From: Amoeboaphelidium protococcarum
Taxonomy: Eukaryota; Aphelidiomycota; Aphelidea
NCBI GenBank assembly: GCA_023515745.1
Contig: JALECJ010000258.1
Location: 1,678,501 to 1,742,500 of the forward strand
DNA: 64,000 nucleotides
Reading direction: 5' to 3'
Shown here: positions 48,092 through 60,373 of the stretch, one piece after another
Numbering within the stretch: the first letter of the stretch is position 1
Layout of the letters: every line of letters starts with the position of its first letter
The notes under the pieces: model-generated
What the model was told of the DNA's origin: nothing
Seen by the model: the letters and a program-made list of their open reading frames with translations, nothing else
Database searches by the model: none
Position numbers and translations under genes: made by a program

Positions 48092-48856
48092 TCATTAAAA
48101 TTGTTTCTTGAGCCATTGGGCAAAATCACTGACTTCTTCATCGCAAGAGCTGTGCCCCATACCTCTGTAAGTATGGAACTCTGACTGAGTGAACCCAAAC
48201 TTTTACTTCAAAAGCTCCGAACTCTATTAGCCATACGGATAGTGGACAACAACATCAGAGTCACCATGCGCGATAAATACTGGAACTGTTGACGCTCCAC
48301 CAGTCTGAGTATCCTTCTACTTTGATCCCCACTACTACAATAGATGACCCGGTACAGGCATGTAAGAACTCAGAATTACAGCTGCATCAATCTTGACTTC
48401 ACTCATTGATTTTAGCAGTGTATAATACGTAACAGCACCCCCTTGAGAGAATCCACCAAGAATGAGCTTAGCATTAGGATTAGCTTAACGTTCCTGCTGG
48501 ATCAAATTCAAAATTCTCTGCCGAGATCTCTCCAGTCCATTCAGATCTTCACGAGCATTCTCCGCCTTGAGTGAAGATTCATCATCATTACTAGAAGTAC
48601 CATCATCATTGTGATGATAGGATTACAGCGGTCCACGAATATCGTACCATGACGGCATAGAGTAGCCACCATTGATAGTGACAGGATGAGAGTCGGCATG
48701 AGGAAAAATGAACTTGGTGTTCACGAATGCCGGCTGTAACGAACGACCCAACTCGGACCAGCCATGACCAGAATCTCCGAGTCCATGAAGAAATATTAGA
48801 GTAGACTTGTGCTACTACAACGGAGCCAGTGTGATCATTTGACGCGATTGAGACAT
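48092..48856 (-). CDS. Acyl-protein thioesterase (LYPLA1/APT1-like)
   Basis: 254 aa alpha/beta hydrolase. [14 protein letters not shown] (oxyanion region) lies at 20-33, [12 protein letters not shown] carries the nucleophile Ser at about 137, [12 protein letters not shown] holds the acidic residue (Asp 199 or 201), and [13 protein letters not shown] the catalytic His at about 235. These are the LYPLA/APT boxes; the enzyme removes palmitoyl groups from S-acylated proteins or hydrolyses lysophospholipids. A 20-residue Asp/Asn/Ser insert (about 80-97) is unusual but is a surface loop in the fold. LYPLA1 and LYPLA2 cannot be separated here. Confidence 0.93.
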
Positions 48857-49255
48857 TATTCGATTCATAAAATAATACTTAAAAGCTATTTATTTTGAAC
48901 ACTTCTCTTAAAGAACGAAACGAAAGGAATGATCATTACTATTCTTAGAATCGATCAAGTGGTTCATCATTATTTACGATATTTGCATAACACCATACCA
49001 TGCCTTCAAGATACTCTCTAACAACAATAAATAAGTTCAGTCTAAAAAAGAGCTTCCTTATTATACGCTATTCAAAAAGTCAACAGCTTCATCAAAAATC
49101 TCACCCGTTTCGGTCAAACTTTTCGTTTCTCAAACAACAACGCCGAAAACTGTTTTACTATCTCTTCCTGTTGACAGTATTTGATTCTTAAGTTTTAAAC
49201 TTTGTATCAGTAATTAGCTGACTTATAAGTAATTTTTTATCATCTCTGAGATAGT
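48857..49255. other. Divergent intergenic region
   Basis: About 400 bp, AT-rich, between the divergent thioesterase and AP180 genes. A plus frame at 49000-49191 (Lys/Phe/Ser-rich) has no motif and is not called. Confidence 0.4.
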
Positions 49256-51532
49256 ATGTCGTATTAAACTACAAATAATGTCTCTATTGCGGCGAATGAA
49301 GTGTTTGGTGCTTTGAAGGAGAAGGCTCAGCTGGCATCTGTATTCTTCACTGATGTGGAACGTTCCATTGTCAAGGCTACGAATCGAGACCTGGTGGTGC
49401 CAAAGTAGAAGCATGTGGCTGTTATGCTGTCTTGTACCTATGATTCTAGTACTAATATTGCTCAGTTATTCAAGATTCTGGCCTAGCGTATTAAAGGTGA
49501 GAAGAATTGGATTGTTGCCTTCAAGAGTTTGTTGTGTATCCATTACTTTCTGCGTGATGGAAATAGTTAGAAAGTTCTGGCCTATCTGACCAGAGACAGT
49601 CTGGGTATTCTCAACTTGAGTGGATTCAGAGATAATGCTAGTGGTGGACAGGGAATGGAACAGTCTAGGAATTTGAAAGGTTACGCTGCCTATCTGGAGG
49701 AGCGGGTTGCTGCTGCTAGAGATCTAGGCAAGGATTATCTGCGGTAGAACGATGTTGAATATGGACATAATAGAAGGTATAGCTCTGAGGATGCTTATGG
49801 CGTTGGTGGAAGTACCAGTAGAGGTGGTGGTTAGAATTAGACGAGTAGCAAGCCGAATTCTCTTGTTGATAGAAAGTTTCCGGATAACAAGAAGACTATA
49901 TAAGATTTGCTTAGAGTTTTGGAGTCTCTAACTACAGCTAAGCCTTACACTGACTCTATAAATAATGAGATTACCGATGAGGCTTTCAAGTTGATGACTG
50001 CAGATCTGACTGTGCTTTTCGTGCTGCTGAATGAGGCTGTTGTTGAATTGTTGAAATAGTTCTTCACCTTGGAGAAGGCGGATGCTGTCAGTGCTCTGGA
50101 GATTTATGAAAAGTTTGCCACTCTCACCGAGGCTTGCCTGGAATGGTTCAGTGTGGCAAAGAGGATTCAGATTGGTCAAGTACCTGACATTACTCATGCT
50201 CCACTCTCCTTGGCTAAGACTCTGCGTGAGTATATAACATCTCCAGATTTTGAGTAGAATAGATTGGATAGAATTTAGAAGTAGAATTCCGCTAATAAGG
50301 GTAATAACAAGTCTAGTGATTAATAGTTGACCAAGAGTCGATCTGGAATTGTTGATGTGTTTTCAGCCAATGCCGGTAATAATGTTATCTCTAAGAATAG
50401 TGCTCAGTTATAATCCAATGCTCAGCCTGAAGTTGATCTATTTGCTATTGCTACTGCTGCTCCTAATGGCTTATCTCCATCTCCGTCTTAGTAGCTTTAG
50501 TCGAGTGGTGCAGTCAATGCAGGTATATCTAGAAATCAATCTACTGATCTATTTGGATTTTCACCCAATAATTAGTAGCCGCAATAATAATAATTATAAT
50601 ATTAACCGTAACAATCGTAGTAAATGATGCAAGATGGCCGTGCGGTAGCGATTCGTAATCCGCAGTAAGCTGTTGCTCCTGTTGGTCGTATTAGTGAACT
50701 ATAAGATTTGTTTGGTGCTCCATAAGGTGCTGTTGCAATGTAAAGTAGTGGCAGTAATAATTAGTTGTCCAATTTTTAGTTGCAATAACAGCAAAGCTCT
50801 GCCAGTTTTGCATCTTCAACTGTCGGTCCACTTCCTACATAAGGTAATCCCAACTATGGCAGATATCCACTGTCTGGCAATCAATCTGTACAGCAAGGAT
50901 CATATTCTGCTCCCCAAATGATGGCGATGCAGAATCAACAATATCCTTAGTAATCTTAGACGATGGAAAGAGGATCAAGTAGCAATTCTCATTTACCGAA
51001 CATGTCGTAGAATCAGTAGCTATAATTTTAGTAATCTTAGCAGATGAGCAGACAGTCTTCATCCATGTTTACCCAAGGTGGCCCGTAGTATGGTGGTTAG
51101 ATGGTTCAGCCAGGTATGTCGGCTCCTGGCCAAATGAGACCGCAAGCTCCATTTTCTGCGTCTATGCCAATGATGGGGTCATAGTATTAATCTCAACCGT
51201 AGTAATAGTAATTTAATGGAAGTGGTCCTGCATTAAATCAGTAATAAGGCGGTCAATTTGGACAGTAAGGACCGAATTATATTGCTGTTAACAATCCAGG
51301 CTTTCCCGGTGGCTTTCCTGGTGGGCCACAATTGTAATAGTAATTTGGAATGAATTAGTTTGGCGGTTAGTAGAATTAAAACGCGTAAATGTTTACTGCG
51401 CCTAATAGTCAGCGACAGTGGTAATAACAACCTTAACAGTCAAACTACAACAATCCTTTTGGTTCAGCGCAAGGTAATGGTATGGGCCAGTAGTAGCAGC
51501 GTCCAAGCGTGAATAATGACTCTTTAATCTGA
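49256..51532 (+). CDS. AP180/CALM-type clathrin assembly protein (ANTH domain)
   Basis: 758 aa. Residues about 8-285 form an ANTH domain: SIVKATNRDLVVPKQKHV (lipid-binding K-x9-K-x-[KR]-[HY] type site), then WIVAFKSLLCIHYFLRDG and the helical solenoid, with an internal Gly/Ser/Asn loop at about 165-210. The rest is disordered and about one third Gln, largely TAG/TAA. It carries adaptor motifs: three DLF clathrin-type motifs (VDLFAI, TDLFGF, QDLFGA) and one NPF (NNPFGS) near the end for EH-domain proteins. This is the architecture of yeast Yap1801 and animal AP180/CALM, which couple PI(4,5)P2 to clathrin coats. The TGA at 51530 is followed at once by TAA. Confidence 0.92.
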
Positions 51533-52134
51533 TAAGACTTTCTGATTGATTATGTGTATTGATTATTTTGAAATAGTTATATTTGATAGACTTGCGTTTT
51601 TATAAGTCTTCGCATGACTGACTTTAAGACATTTGATGAATAGTTGTATCTGATATAGGATTACTTGACTTGATCTTAGATATGCCAAGTAGAACAACAT
51701 TCTATTAAATAGCGGGCAGATGTTTCATAGTCCTTAGATATTGCATGCTATAAGACAAATCTTCTATCTTTAATAATGCTGCTTATTAGTCGTCACAATT
51801 TCTATACTTGATAAGCTAATCAATGTGTATAATAGCACTATAATTTGCCATCCTTATAAAATTACATACATGGTTGTACTGTATGGTCGATCATCAATTA
51901 AAATGCTATAGTAACAATTACTGGTTGATCTTCACGCGTCACTTCCGCCTATCGGTTGTCAAGTTGAAACAATGGGGAACCATCTTCGCAACACCAACTC
52001 ATCAGGTTATATTTAGTGTGAATTATTATAGATTCTAGTAGGCTCATCCACCACAAGTTGACGCTATTTATTAAATCGATACATCAGCCTGTCAATAATA
52101 TCTAATCACCCTTAAATATTACAAGTGCTGCGAA
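51533..52134. other. Intergenic gap with one small ORF
   Basis: About 600 bp. Apart from the small ORF at 51870-52061 and a 19-codon frame at 51614 (MTDFKTFDEQLYLIQDYLT), nothing is recognised. The gap separates two plus-strand genes. Confidence 0.4.
51870..52061 (+). CDS. Possible small 63-aa protein
   Basis: ATG to TGA, 64 codons, including a TAG-TAA-CAA Gln run and mixed composition (MVVLYGRSSIKMLQQQLLVD, then a Cys/Asn segment). It could be a small gene or a leader of the large downstream gene, 73 bp further on. The length is compatible with chance and no family is recognised. Confidence 0.25.
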
Positions 52135-55100
52135 ATGCATGGAGACTCTAATTAAGGCGGTTTACCTGAAAAGAATGAACATCTACCAGATAGCCTAAAT
52201 GGTCAGAAATTGAATGTAAAAATGGAAGATTAAGACAGTGTAGAAAATATGTATATCGCTTAGTCTGAGGCGCTGCAGGTGAGAAGTAAGTTGACCCACA
52301 GTCAGTCTGAAGCAGATTATTCAGCTCCGACAATCTTTTAACACGGAGCGGTTGTGAATAATCAGTTTAGCGGTGTAAAGTTGGCAATGTTGGACACATC
52401 ATAGTCTGTACCAAATTCGCCGGCAAATTAACTACGCTCTAGTTTCGATAATGCTGCATTGTCTCCCTTGTAACAGTAGCAACATGGTGCCTCTGCATTG
52501 TCGCCCATTTCATCTTCTTTCAATGCTAGTGGTGGTGGCGTATTGGATTTTGCATCTCTCCTAAAATAAAATAGTCTATTTGCATCTATATCCCGCGATG
52601 GTAATGACTCTGCGGCTCAGTAGTAATTCATAGACTCAATAGCTGCCAAGATGCGAATTCGCAACTACCAAGTTGGAGATGTCATTATTCGAGAAGGAGA
52701 TATTGGTAAAGCGTTATTTCTGGTTGCTCGCGGTGTTGTTACAGTCTTGTCCAAAGATAATGAAATGGTGTACGCTGATCTTGGACCGGGCACCTTTGTA
52801 GGAGAGATTGGAGTCTTGTTCGATATTCCCCGCACGGCCAACGTGGTGGCAAAGTCTCGGTGTATGCTAGCCGTGTTGACACAATAGGAGTTTCTGTAAA
52901 TTGTCAACAAGTACACTGAGTTTGCTGATGACTTGAGATTTGAAGCTGAGAGACGTTACAATTCTTTGATGTAGCAAAAAAAGATTAAGACTTCATTATT
53001 TGATAGTCTTAATAAAGCCACTCTGTCTTGCGATGCTGGAGAATAACATCAAGTTGCTTTGGATTGGATATAAGATGTACTGGTTAAAACTGCTGAATTA
53101 CATACGTTATTAAAAGGTGATTATGTTTACACTCAAGATCAGGCTATTGATAAAGACTGTTGCCTGTATGTGGTGAATAGTGGCCAAGTGTGTCTGATGA
53201 GGCATGAAAGAGATCACATCTATCTTAATATGACTGACGGTTGTTTCTTTGGAGAGGAGAATGCAGTAATTCAGGTTGGTATCGCGAGTATAGTTGAAAA
53301 AGAGAGCTATTACTCTACTGCTTTAGTGCTCTCTGACAGTCTCACTTATTACAAGCTGAGTGCGGTAGAAGTTAAGTAGATTCAGGCGAAACATCCAGAA
53401 CTCCGTGAAAAGCTTTCAAATGCGTATGAACGCGTCAAGCATTGGGATGAATTGATTAATAGACCATCATCTGACTTAAATCCTATGGTTAGAAAGAAGA
53501 GTTTTTTGGCACTTAGTAGAATGCATTTAGACGGTGCTGTATCTCCCGGTGTATCCCTTGGTGCATCTAGTGACTATTTGTAGATGAATTAGCAGCAGTC
53601 GCCAGGTGAGATGAAATTGATGACTTAGAATACTTCACTAACATCTGGACGGTATCCATAAGGCCTCTCAGAAACTGCTGCATAACATTCACGAAGTATG
53701 TCAGCCGAATCCTAGTAATTGTCCACGATGTAACGAGCCTTTGAGCAGCATTTATCGGCAGAGATGCGGCGCGCTTCTACTGCTAGCTCATTCTCATCAT
53801 CTTAGTCATCTGCGGCTGTTGTTGGTCTGTTCACAGCACGCCCCAATGAGTCTACTATTGGCTTTGGTGGTGCTGGATCTTTTGCTAATTCTATCTCAAG
53901 TTCACGTCGCTTCAGCGAGCTTGGAGACATTATTCCAAGATAGGCAACTCCTCAGGTGGAATTGAAATCAGTTCTGATATCTCCATAGTCTGCCTCGTCT
54001 TAGTCTCCCCGGTCTCAGTCACTGTCTTCAATCAAACAGGGATCTGCGAATGTGTCATAAAGCCCACTTGGTAGTTCAAAGTCATTGATAAGCAGAGACA
54101 TCAATCAATCTCCAGTATAAAGTGCAGAATCATTAAAGCAAGGCGACCGAAATGACCGTAGTGGTACAAGGAATGCGCTCAGTTTAGAGCAAGTAGTTGC
54201 AGATAATGAGGAGGAGATAGACTACCAAGCATAAAGCAGTTCTGATTTGTCGTCAGAGTATTCTGATGAAATGATGGATGATTTCTAGCAGGGAAATGAC
54301 TAGTCACGACAAACACAAGCATCATCAAAGAAAAACTATGCGTCAAGAATGTCTCATCTGGTAGCCTCAGATCCTACTAGGCGACGTGCATCGATTGCTG
54401 TATGGACCGACTAAAAGATGGCAGCGATGGCCCAACAGAAAACTGTATAGACTTTGCCGTAAACACCAGTATCAATCCTACCATCCAGAAAAATGGCGTC
54501 AGTACTTTCTCCTGCTTATACTGCTGATAATGATAATGCATCTTCTGCTGGCTCAAGCCTCCAGTCGTTAGACGATGATGGTGGCGACACTGATAATCTC
54601 AGCTCCAATTATCAGATACTTACTGAGGTTTTCAGATGGTTAAGTTTCAAGTAAAGATGGAATCTCCGCGTTGTCACCAAGAAATGGAAATCTATAATTT
54701 AGACTTCGTACAATCTTGTTAATACTGTTGATTTGCAAGACTTTGCAAAAAGTATTGACGATGCGGCCCTAGAGACTATACTGTCATCGGTCGGGCCATC
54801 TGTGGAGACTCTGATCATAAAGAACTGCTGGAAAATCACCAATAATGGAATGAAGATTATCGGCTAGTATTGCAAGCAGCTTCAAGTTTTAGATATGTGT
54901 GGCTGCTGGGAAGTCACAGATGATGGACTTATGGCAATGTCTATTGGTTGTAAATTCCTCAAGGGAATAGATTTGTCAAGTTGCAGAAAGATTACGGATG
55001 CTGGCATCTTTTCGCTACTCAACAATTGCACCTCTATGCATGATCTATACCTATCGTACTGTAAAGCTCTCACCGACAACATCCTGGTGTACCTGTCCTA

Positions 55101-55701
55101 GATGAGTCCTAATATACGCAGGATCAATTTGCAAAGATGTCTGGGCATCACCGACCAAGGATTTACTCTATTTTCTGGCATTGAGACAAATCTTATGGTG
55201 TATCAAAAGCTGTAAGAATTGCTATTGAATGACTGCTCGTTCCTCAGTGACTCTGCTTTGGAAGATATCTCATTTTCATGCCCAAATTTGAAAATACTGA
55301 ACGTCAGTTTCTGTTGTGCGCTGACTGATGTCTCATGGGCGTACCTGACTGAGAGGTGTAAGAGAATGCGCATATTGGACGCGTCATTTTGTGGCAATGC
55401 GGTAACTGATGAAGCACTCCTACTGATGGCCACCTCTTGGAATGAGTTGTAAGCATTATCTATCCGCGGCTGTGCTAAAGTAACTGATGAGGGTGTGAGA
55501 CATTTGGCGCATCACGCTCACAATCTCAAGAAATTGAATGTAAGTGCATGTAAAGGGGTGAGTTCAGATAATTTCGTGGACATTGCTGTTCCATGGAAGT
55601 TTTTGAGTGCTCAAATCTCCGTGATTGACAGTGCGGGAATTGGTGGGACATCGCCCGAAGCATTTGGCAGTTCTCACATCAGACGTTTTACAGCGCCTTG
55701 A
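52135..55701 (+). CDS. cNMP-binding / F-box / leucine-rich-repeat fusion protein
   Basis: 1188 aa in one frame. A disordered N-terminus (1-170) precedes a first cyclic-nucleotide-binding domain (about 173-265) with GTFVGEIGVLFDIPRTANVV, the phosphate-binding cassette retaining the Glu and Arg that contact cAMP/cGMP. A second, less canonical domain follows (about 325-415; SGQVCLMRHERDHIYLN, CFFGEENAVIQ). A 400-residue Ser/Gln-rich linker leads to an F-box-like segment (about 825-865; ILTEVFRWLSFKQRWNLRVV, KKWKSI). It continues with at least ten cysteine-containing LRRs (about 885-1170; QLQVLDMCGCWEVTDDGLMA, KGIDLSSCRKITDAGIFSL, LSIRGCAKVTDEGVRHLA) of the FBXL/Grr1 type. The combination suggests an SCF substrate receptor gated by a cyclic nucleotide, which is inference. 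Frame continuity from 52135 to 55701 supports a real fusion. Confidence 0.88.
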
Positions 55702-55901
55702 TTGTGGTCGTTACTGTTGGTATACAGAATGTACTGTATGTCTTGTGCTTATGGTGTGATAGTAATACATTTCATAGAATAGTTTATTCATAAAATTCGA
55801 TATTGCACGTATGTTGTCTAATTTACACCTCTTTTCACTGTTCATACACTTCACGGAAATATTATTACTTTTTACCACGGTATATTGGATATAGAATTGC
55901 A

Positions 55902-56363
55902 ATGGGAAACGAAATCATTGACGAAGACACTACATAAGCAGTGATTTCCACCACTTTACTCAGTAATGTTAGACTGACATTGAATAAAAGCTTTTAGAAC
56001 TACAGCATTTTGACTTTGACGTAATATGACGCTCTGGGAAACTTTGTAAGTTCGTAATTTCGCTTTATAATACAGGTTTTAATCCTTAAAAGTTTCAGGT
56101 AGGTACAAGTTGAACATAATGGTAATGTCAAGCTGCTGTTTGGAGCAAGTGATCCTGAAGATACACGTACAGTGCTGTTGCAAGCCTATATTGAAATGCT
56201 GTTGATCAAGATTTAGTAAAAGAATTTTCACTCTGAACTCAGGTTCCCTCTGCTATTAAGCTGCAGTTTAAAAGGTCCTGAGGAGAGCCAGTCATTGACA
56301 ACTCATCAATGGCTCTAAGATTTAGTTAACGAAGTGGCAAATAATGTTGGTCATTTTGAATGA
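55902..56363 (+). CDS. PSMG3-like proteasome assembly chaperone (two exons)
   Basis: Exons 55902-56045 and 56103-56363 give 134 aa. The fold pattern is beta-rich then helical: TTQAVISTTLLSNVRLTL, SFQNYSILTLTQYDALGNFV, VKLLFGASDPEDTRTVLLQA and FPLLLSCSLKG. The VLLG-x-D-x-P/E-D-x-x-x-x segment followed by a helix and a LLL-x-x-x-LK strand resembles PSMG3 (PAC3), a 120-aa chaperone that pairs with PSMG4 during alpha-ring assembly of the 20S proteasome. Length fits. The similarity is by pattern only, so an unrelated small protein remains possible. Confidence 0.5.
56046..56102 (+). other. Probable spliceosomal intron
   Basis: 57 nt, GTAAGT...CAGGTAG. Removing it joins ALGNF to VQVEHNGNVKLLFG and gives smooth beta-strand text. 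The ends and length match the intron in eIF2B epsilon. Because 57 is a multiple of three, the unspliced frame is also open, so the call is less certain. A nearer CAG (30 nt) is an alternative 3' site. Confidence 0.6.
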
Positions 56364-56581
56364 ACTGTAAATACATGGAATCTGCAGCCTTTGTGCGCGA
56401 TATATATTTACCGGGCGGTGATCGTTCCTCTACCTCTGCTTTATCTGCAGTCTAAAAATAGCACATCACTATCACTTACGCCCACATTTTATTTTTATAC
56501 CATCACCTTCATCACCTCTTTCTAATCTTCGGTAAATTTGTTACATATTAATCTCGAGTGAATACGTTATAAACTTGCGAC

Positions 56582-58027
56582 ATGTAAATATTATCTTCTG
56601 CTCTGACTGCAATTCTGCTGGTGGCGCTTCCAATCGTGCGTGGTGATCTCAAGGTCAACACTGAGGCATCTGCAACTGTCAGCTTATCAAATATTAATCT
56701 GCTATTCTCCAAATCTGATAGAGTGAGCAGCTACTATCTGGGTGGCTCTCGCTTCAACTCCACTACTAATGGAGCTGGGGCGGTATTATAACGTTACAAC
56801 GCTAGCAATAATGCATTGATCTGGACTGTTACTTTGGGTGGTGTAAATGGCACCTAATCTGAATTTCGTAACTTGAACATTTCTTCTAGCTTGATCTATG
56901 CAGTTGGTCGTACGAATGGCAACGTTGATACAAGCGGTGTTGGTGGAAAGTAGGGTGGTTACGATGCATTTCTCGCTATCATTGATTAAGTGAGTGGCAC
57001 TGTGTACAGCGTCTATCAGTATGGCTCTGCTGGAGATGATGCGGGTGATGTTGTTCTTGCTAACGATCAAACTGTTTATGGTCAGTATTCTGGTAATAAT
57101 ATTGAGTTTAATAAGTTAGTCGTCCTGGGCAATAGTATCTCGTTCTCTCAGACTAATGCTAATCCTTTTAATGCATCGGTGACTGCAAAGTCTTACTTCA
57201 ATTATAGGGCTAATTTGGGTAGTAGCGCGCTGATCGGATCAACTGATAAGAAAATCTATGACCAGACCGTATTTGGGGGTATGGATGTTTATGTCGTTAG
57301 CATGACGCCTGGCGGTACTTATCTATCTGGTTCTACTTTCGGTACTTCTGGAGACGATTTGGTGAACGATGCTATGTTTGATCCAGTGTATGCTAACGGT
57401 ACCATTTTCGTGGTCGGAAGCACTACTGGTACATTTCCTAATTAGGCGGCAAACACTGGGAAATAGGCATTTCTGATGGCTGTTGATTAGTATGGCAATA
57501 AGACCTCCTGGACTACGTAGTTTGGCTCTAGTGGCAACGACTCTGCCACTGCTGTGTACCATAACTAAGCAAGACAGAAGATCTTGGTAATTGGAAACAG
57601 CGCAACTTTCTCCTGGATCGCGCGCTTCGATTATAACGGAAACTTGGAGCAGAAGATTGATATCAACAGCGGTGTCGCCATTGGTTTTATTCCAGTCTTG
57701 AGTACCTCTGCCTAGACCAGTGGTTACGTTGCAGTTCAGTATTAGGCCGGCCAATCGTCCGCTAATGCTGCCTTGATCACATTCAGTGAGGACAATGTCA
57801 TTGTTATTGTTGAGCAGCCAAGCGTTGTCAATATCGCTCTGATTGTTGGCGCGAGTCTGGGTGGCATGATATTCTGCTGCGGTTTTGTTGGTGGTCTGAT
57901 CTGGTACCTGTAGAGATTGATTAACATCAACAAGAAGAAGGCAGGATTCTCTGAGATTGCAAGTCCTGTTAGTCCGGGACCATCGCCATTTTAAGCTTCA
58001 TCTGATGCTAAGATGTTGCAGGCTTGA
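56582..58027 (+). CDS. SBBP-type beta-propeller type I membrane protein
   Basis: 481 aa with a signal peptide (about 1-21; second codon TAA read as Gln), a large extracellular region and one C-terminal membrane helix (about 416-440; IALIVGASLGGMIFCCGFVGG), then a 40-residue basic/Pro tail. The ectodomain has blade-like repeats with GS-x-GDDAGD/GTSGDDLVNDA/GSSGNDSATA signatures, each followed by an IFVVGSTTG-like strand. This is the pattern of SBBP (beta-propeller) repeats known mainly from bacterial and some protist surface proteins. Several N-glycosylation sequons are present. Probably a cell-surface protein; ligand unknown. Confidence 0.75.
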
Positions 58028-58211
58028 GTTTGTTCGGGGATGAAAATGTAAAGGTGAGTAGTTGAAATTTTGATGAACATGTGTTGAAATACAAACATGA
58101 TGAAGATAGCATTTAGTTTTCATCTTTTGCAATTAGTTTTTTATTATTCAGCTGAGTTGTATAAAGCGTAAAAAAATGTCGTAGCCCTGGCTTGAATAGT
58201 AGTTTATAAAA

Positions 58212-59144
58212 ATGTCATAATCTCACAGGGACTTCATGGGCTCCGAAATTGAGCGATTAGTATGCATGCCGCCTTTATTAAATTTGTGTAAGCGAATCTA
58301 CAAAAATCATCCATTTGTGATATCGAACGCGTCCCCTCTTCTGCCTGGAATTGCATCATCTGATATGCTTGATCGACTCAAGGATAACTATTGTACTGTG
58401 TCCCTGACTCCAGATGGACTGGCTGACTGTGTAATAAGCGGCCCCAATGACGAATTGATGTTAGCGCTGCCATACGAGACACGCGTCAAGTTTTCGGAAG
58501 CTATTAAGATGATCAAGGAATCTAGACGCGGCCAGAAAGTAGCCTACATATAGTCTCAGAATGATAATATCCACTCAGAATTTAATGCTATACGCGATTG
58601 TATACATGAGAATGTTCCTGTAGTGGCAGATGTGATGGAGTCTTCACCTGAGGCTATAAATTTATGGATTGGAAGTGAACAGAGCATATCATCGCTTCAC
58701 TGTGATCATTACGAGAATTTCTATTACGTACTTGAAGGAAGTAAAGTATTCACTCTGTTTCCTCCGATTGATTCTTATTTCATGACATAAGATCAATACA
58801 ACGTTGGACAATATGACGCCAGTTTACATTTGAAGCATAATGGTTAACAGGCAAGCTGGTCTACCCTTAATCCTTCAGTTCTGACGCAAAAGATTCTAAA
58901 CTCTGCTTCGAGTAAATCATTATCTACATTTCCGCGTCCTTACATAGTTGAAGTTAAAGCCGGTGAAATGTTGTATCTTCCTTCTCTGTGGTTTCACCAG
59001 GTTGAATAAAAAACGGATGATCGCTCGTAACTTTGTGTAGCTATAAACTATTGGTATGATATGGAATTTGGCACTAACTATTGCCTTGGTGAGACTCTGC
59101 GTGATATTTCCTCGAGTTACGAACCGACGATCAAAGGCAGATGA
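58212..59144 (+). CDS. JMJD7: JMJD7-like JmjC hydroxylase
   Basis: 310 aa (human JMJD7 316). The JmjC core has NLWIGSEQSISSLHCDHYEN (Fe-binding His and Asp) and FYYVLEGSKVFTLFPPID. About 90 residues later comes VKAGEMLYLPSLWFHQV with the third Fe-ligand His, then VAINYWYDMEF, the typical JMJD7 ending. JMJD7 is a 2-oxoglutarate- and Fe(II)-dependent (3S)-lysyl hydroxylase of DRG GTPases. The N-terminal 100 residues match the non-catalytic helical cap. Related JMJD5 and FIH lack the NxWYDMEF end. Confidence 0.93.
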
Positions 59145-59387
59145 CGAATCAGTGAAACATCATTTTTATGTAGGCAGATTACTTTAGGTATAATAGATAA
59201 TATGTAAGTAGTTGGTGCGTTTCCGAAGCTAGGCGTGATAATGCCGAAGATCAATTGAATGATTCTATCATCTGATCTCTACTCGTTGCCAGGAGCTATA
59301 TATAACACTAAGAAATCAGAATGATTCGCGTCTGATTATAACAATTCACTCATTAATAAATCATCAGAAAGTCAAACTCTAAAATTG

Positions 59388-60200
59388 ATGGACGCTAAAG
59401 GGCAATAACAGTAGAATCCGCAGTATCTTAATAGCAATCAATACGCTCCTCAGTAGGCGATTTCAGAGAAGCATCAAAATATTGGCGGAAATGTCTAGCA
59501 ATAGTGGCAATAGCAAGGTGTCCAGTATGGTCTTCCGACGATGTAGCAATCTTAGAATGCACCGTACTTTCCACCGCAATATACAGCTGCCCCGCAAAAT
59601 AATTTATTGATGCCTATTGTGGATGGAAAGTTTTGCATGCAACAGCAAACCTACTTCATCATGTAGAATATTTCTGGCGCTTTCTCTGGTCAAGATTATC
59701 AAGTTCATGATTAATTAGGGCGCCTATGGTTTAAGCTGGAGAGTAAAGCCTTTTCAGGCAAAGGTCTTAAGACTTTATTTGACTCTTATGGTTAGCCTGT
59801 GTTGAGCTTGAAGCGAAATGTTTTCAGCTGTAATATGAAGTATCGAGCTTATTTCCCTGGGAATGACAACAATATAGTATTCGTATTTAATCCCAAAATA
59901 TGGTCACTGACTCCGAAGGTGGAGATATTCTTGGGTTATAGCAAGGCTAAAAAGCCAGACTTTATGCTGAGGGGGGCCTTTGGGAATAGGGATTTTCAGA
60001 TATTTGATATTCGCAATGGCAATGAGTTTATGCTGGCATCAGTTACCAAATAGAGACCTTGGGAGAACATGAGTGCATTTCTCTCTAGTGGAATATTTGG
60101 TCTTGACACGTACTATATAACGGTGAATCCTAATGCTGACGCGTCTTTCGTTGTATGTCTTTGCGCTCTATTTGATTAGAGATTTGACCAAAGGAAATGA
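59388..60200 (+). CDS. LURP-one/scramblase-like protein, copy 1
   Basis: 270 aa: a Gln/Asn/Tyr-rich disordered N-terminus (1-75, partly TAR-coded), then a Tubby-C-like/LURP-one domain (about 78-262). The domain includes FIMQNISGAFSGQDYQVHD, RLWFKLESKAFSGKGLKTLFD, PVLSLKR, PDFMLRG and ADASFVVCLCALFDQ. LURP-one and scramblase share this 12-strand barrel with a buried helix. Roles include membrane association and, in plants, defence. No membrane anchor is seen. About 65% of the domain lines up with the copy at 61706, including the exact NPNADA and VCLCALFD boxes. Confidence 0.85.
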
Positions 60201-60373
60201 TAATATTGAGATTTGATCGAATAAAGTTTACATTTGTTTGCTTTAAATTCTTCATATTCACATGCGTGACAGATTCAACCCCTCAAATCGCGTGTATGAT
60301 TCGCAAACTTTGGTTACTCAAAGATACTCTGTCAACTTTATATAACAATTCATGATATAGAATTGCTTTAAAA

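Noticed and set aside
49000-49191. 63-aa plus-strand ORF in the thioesterase/AP180 gap
   Set aside because: Low-complexity Lys/Phe/Ser text, no motif, and it lies in a divergent promoter region.
57323-57754. 143-aa minus-strand ORF
   Set aside because: Antisense of the SBBP-type gene, in the repeat-rich ectodomain.
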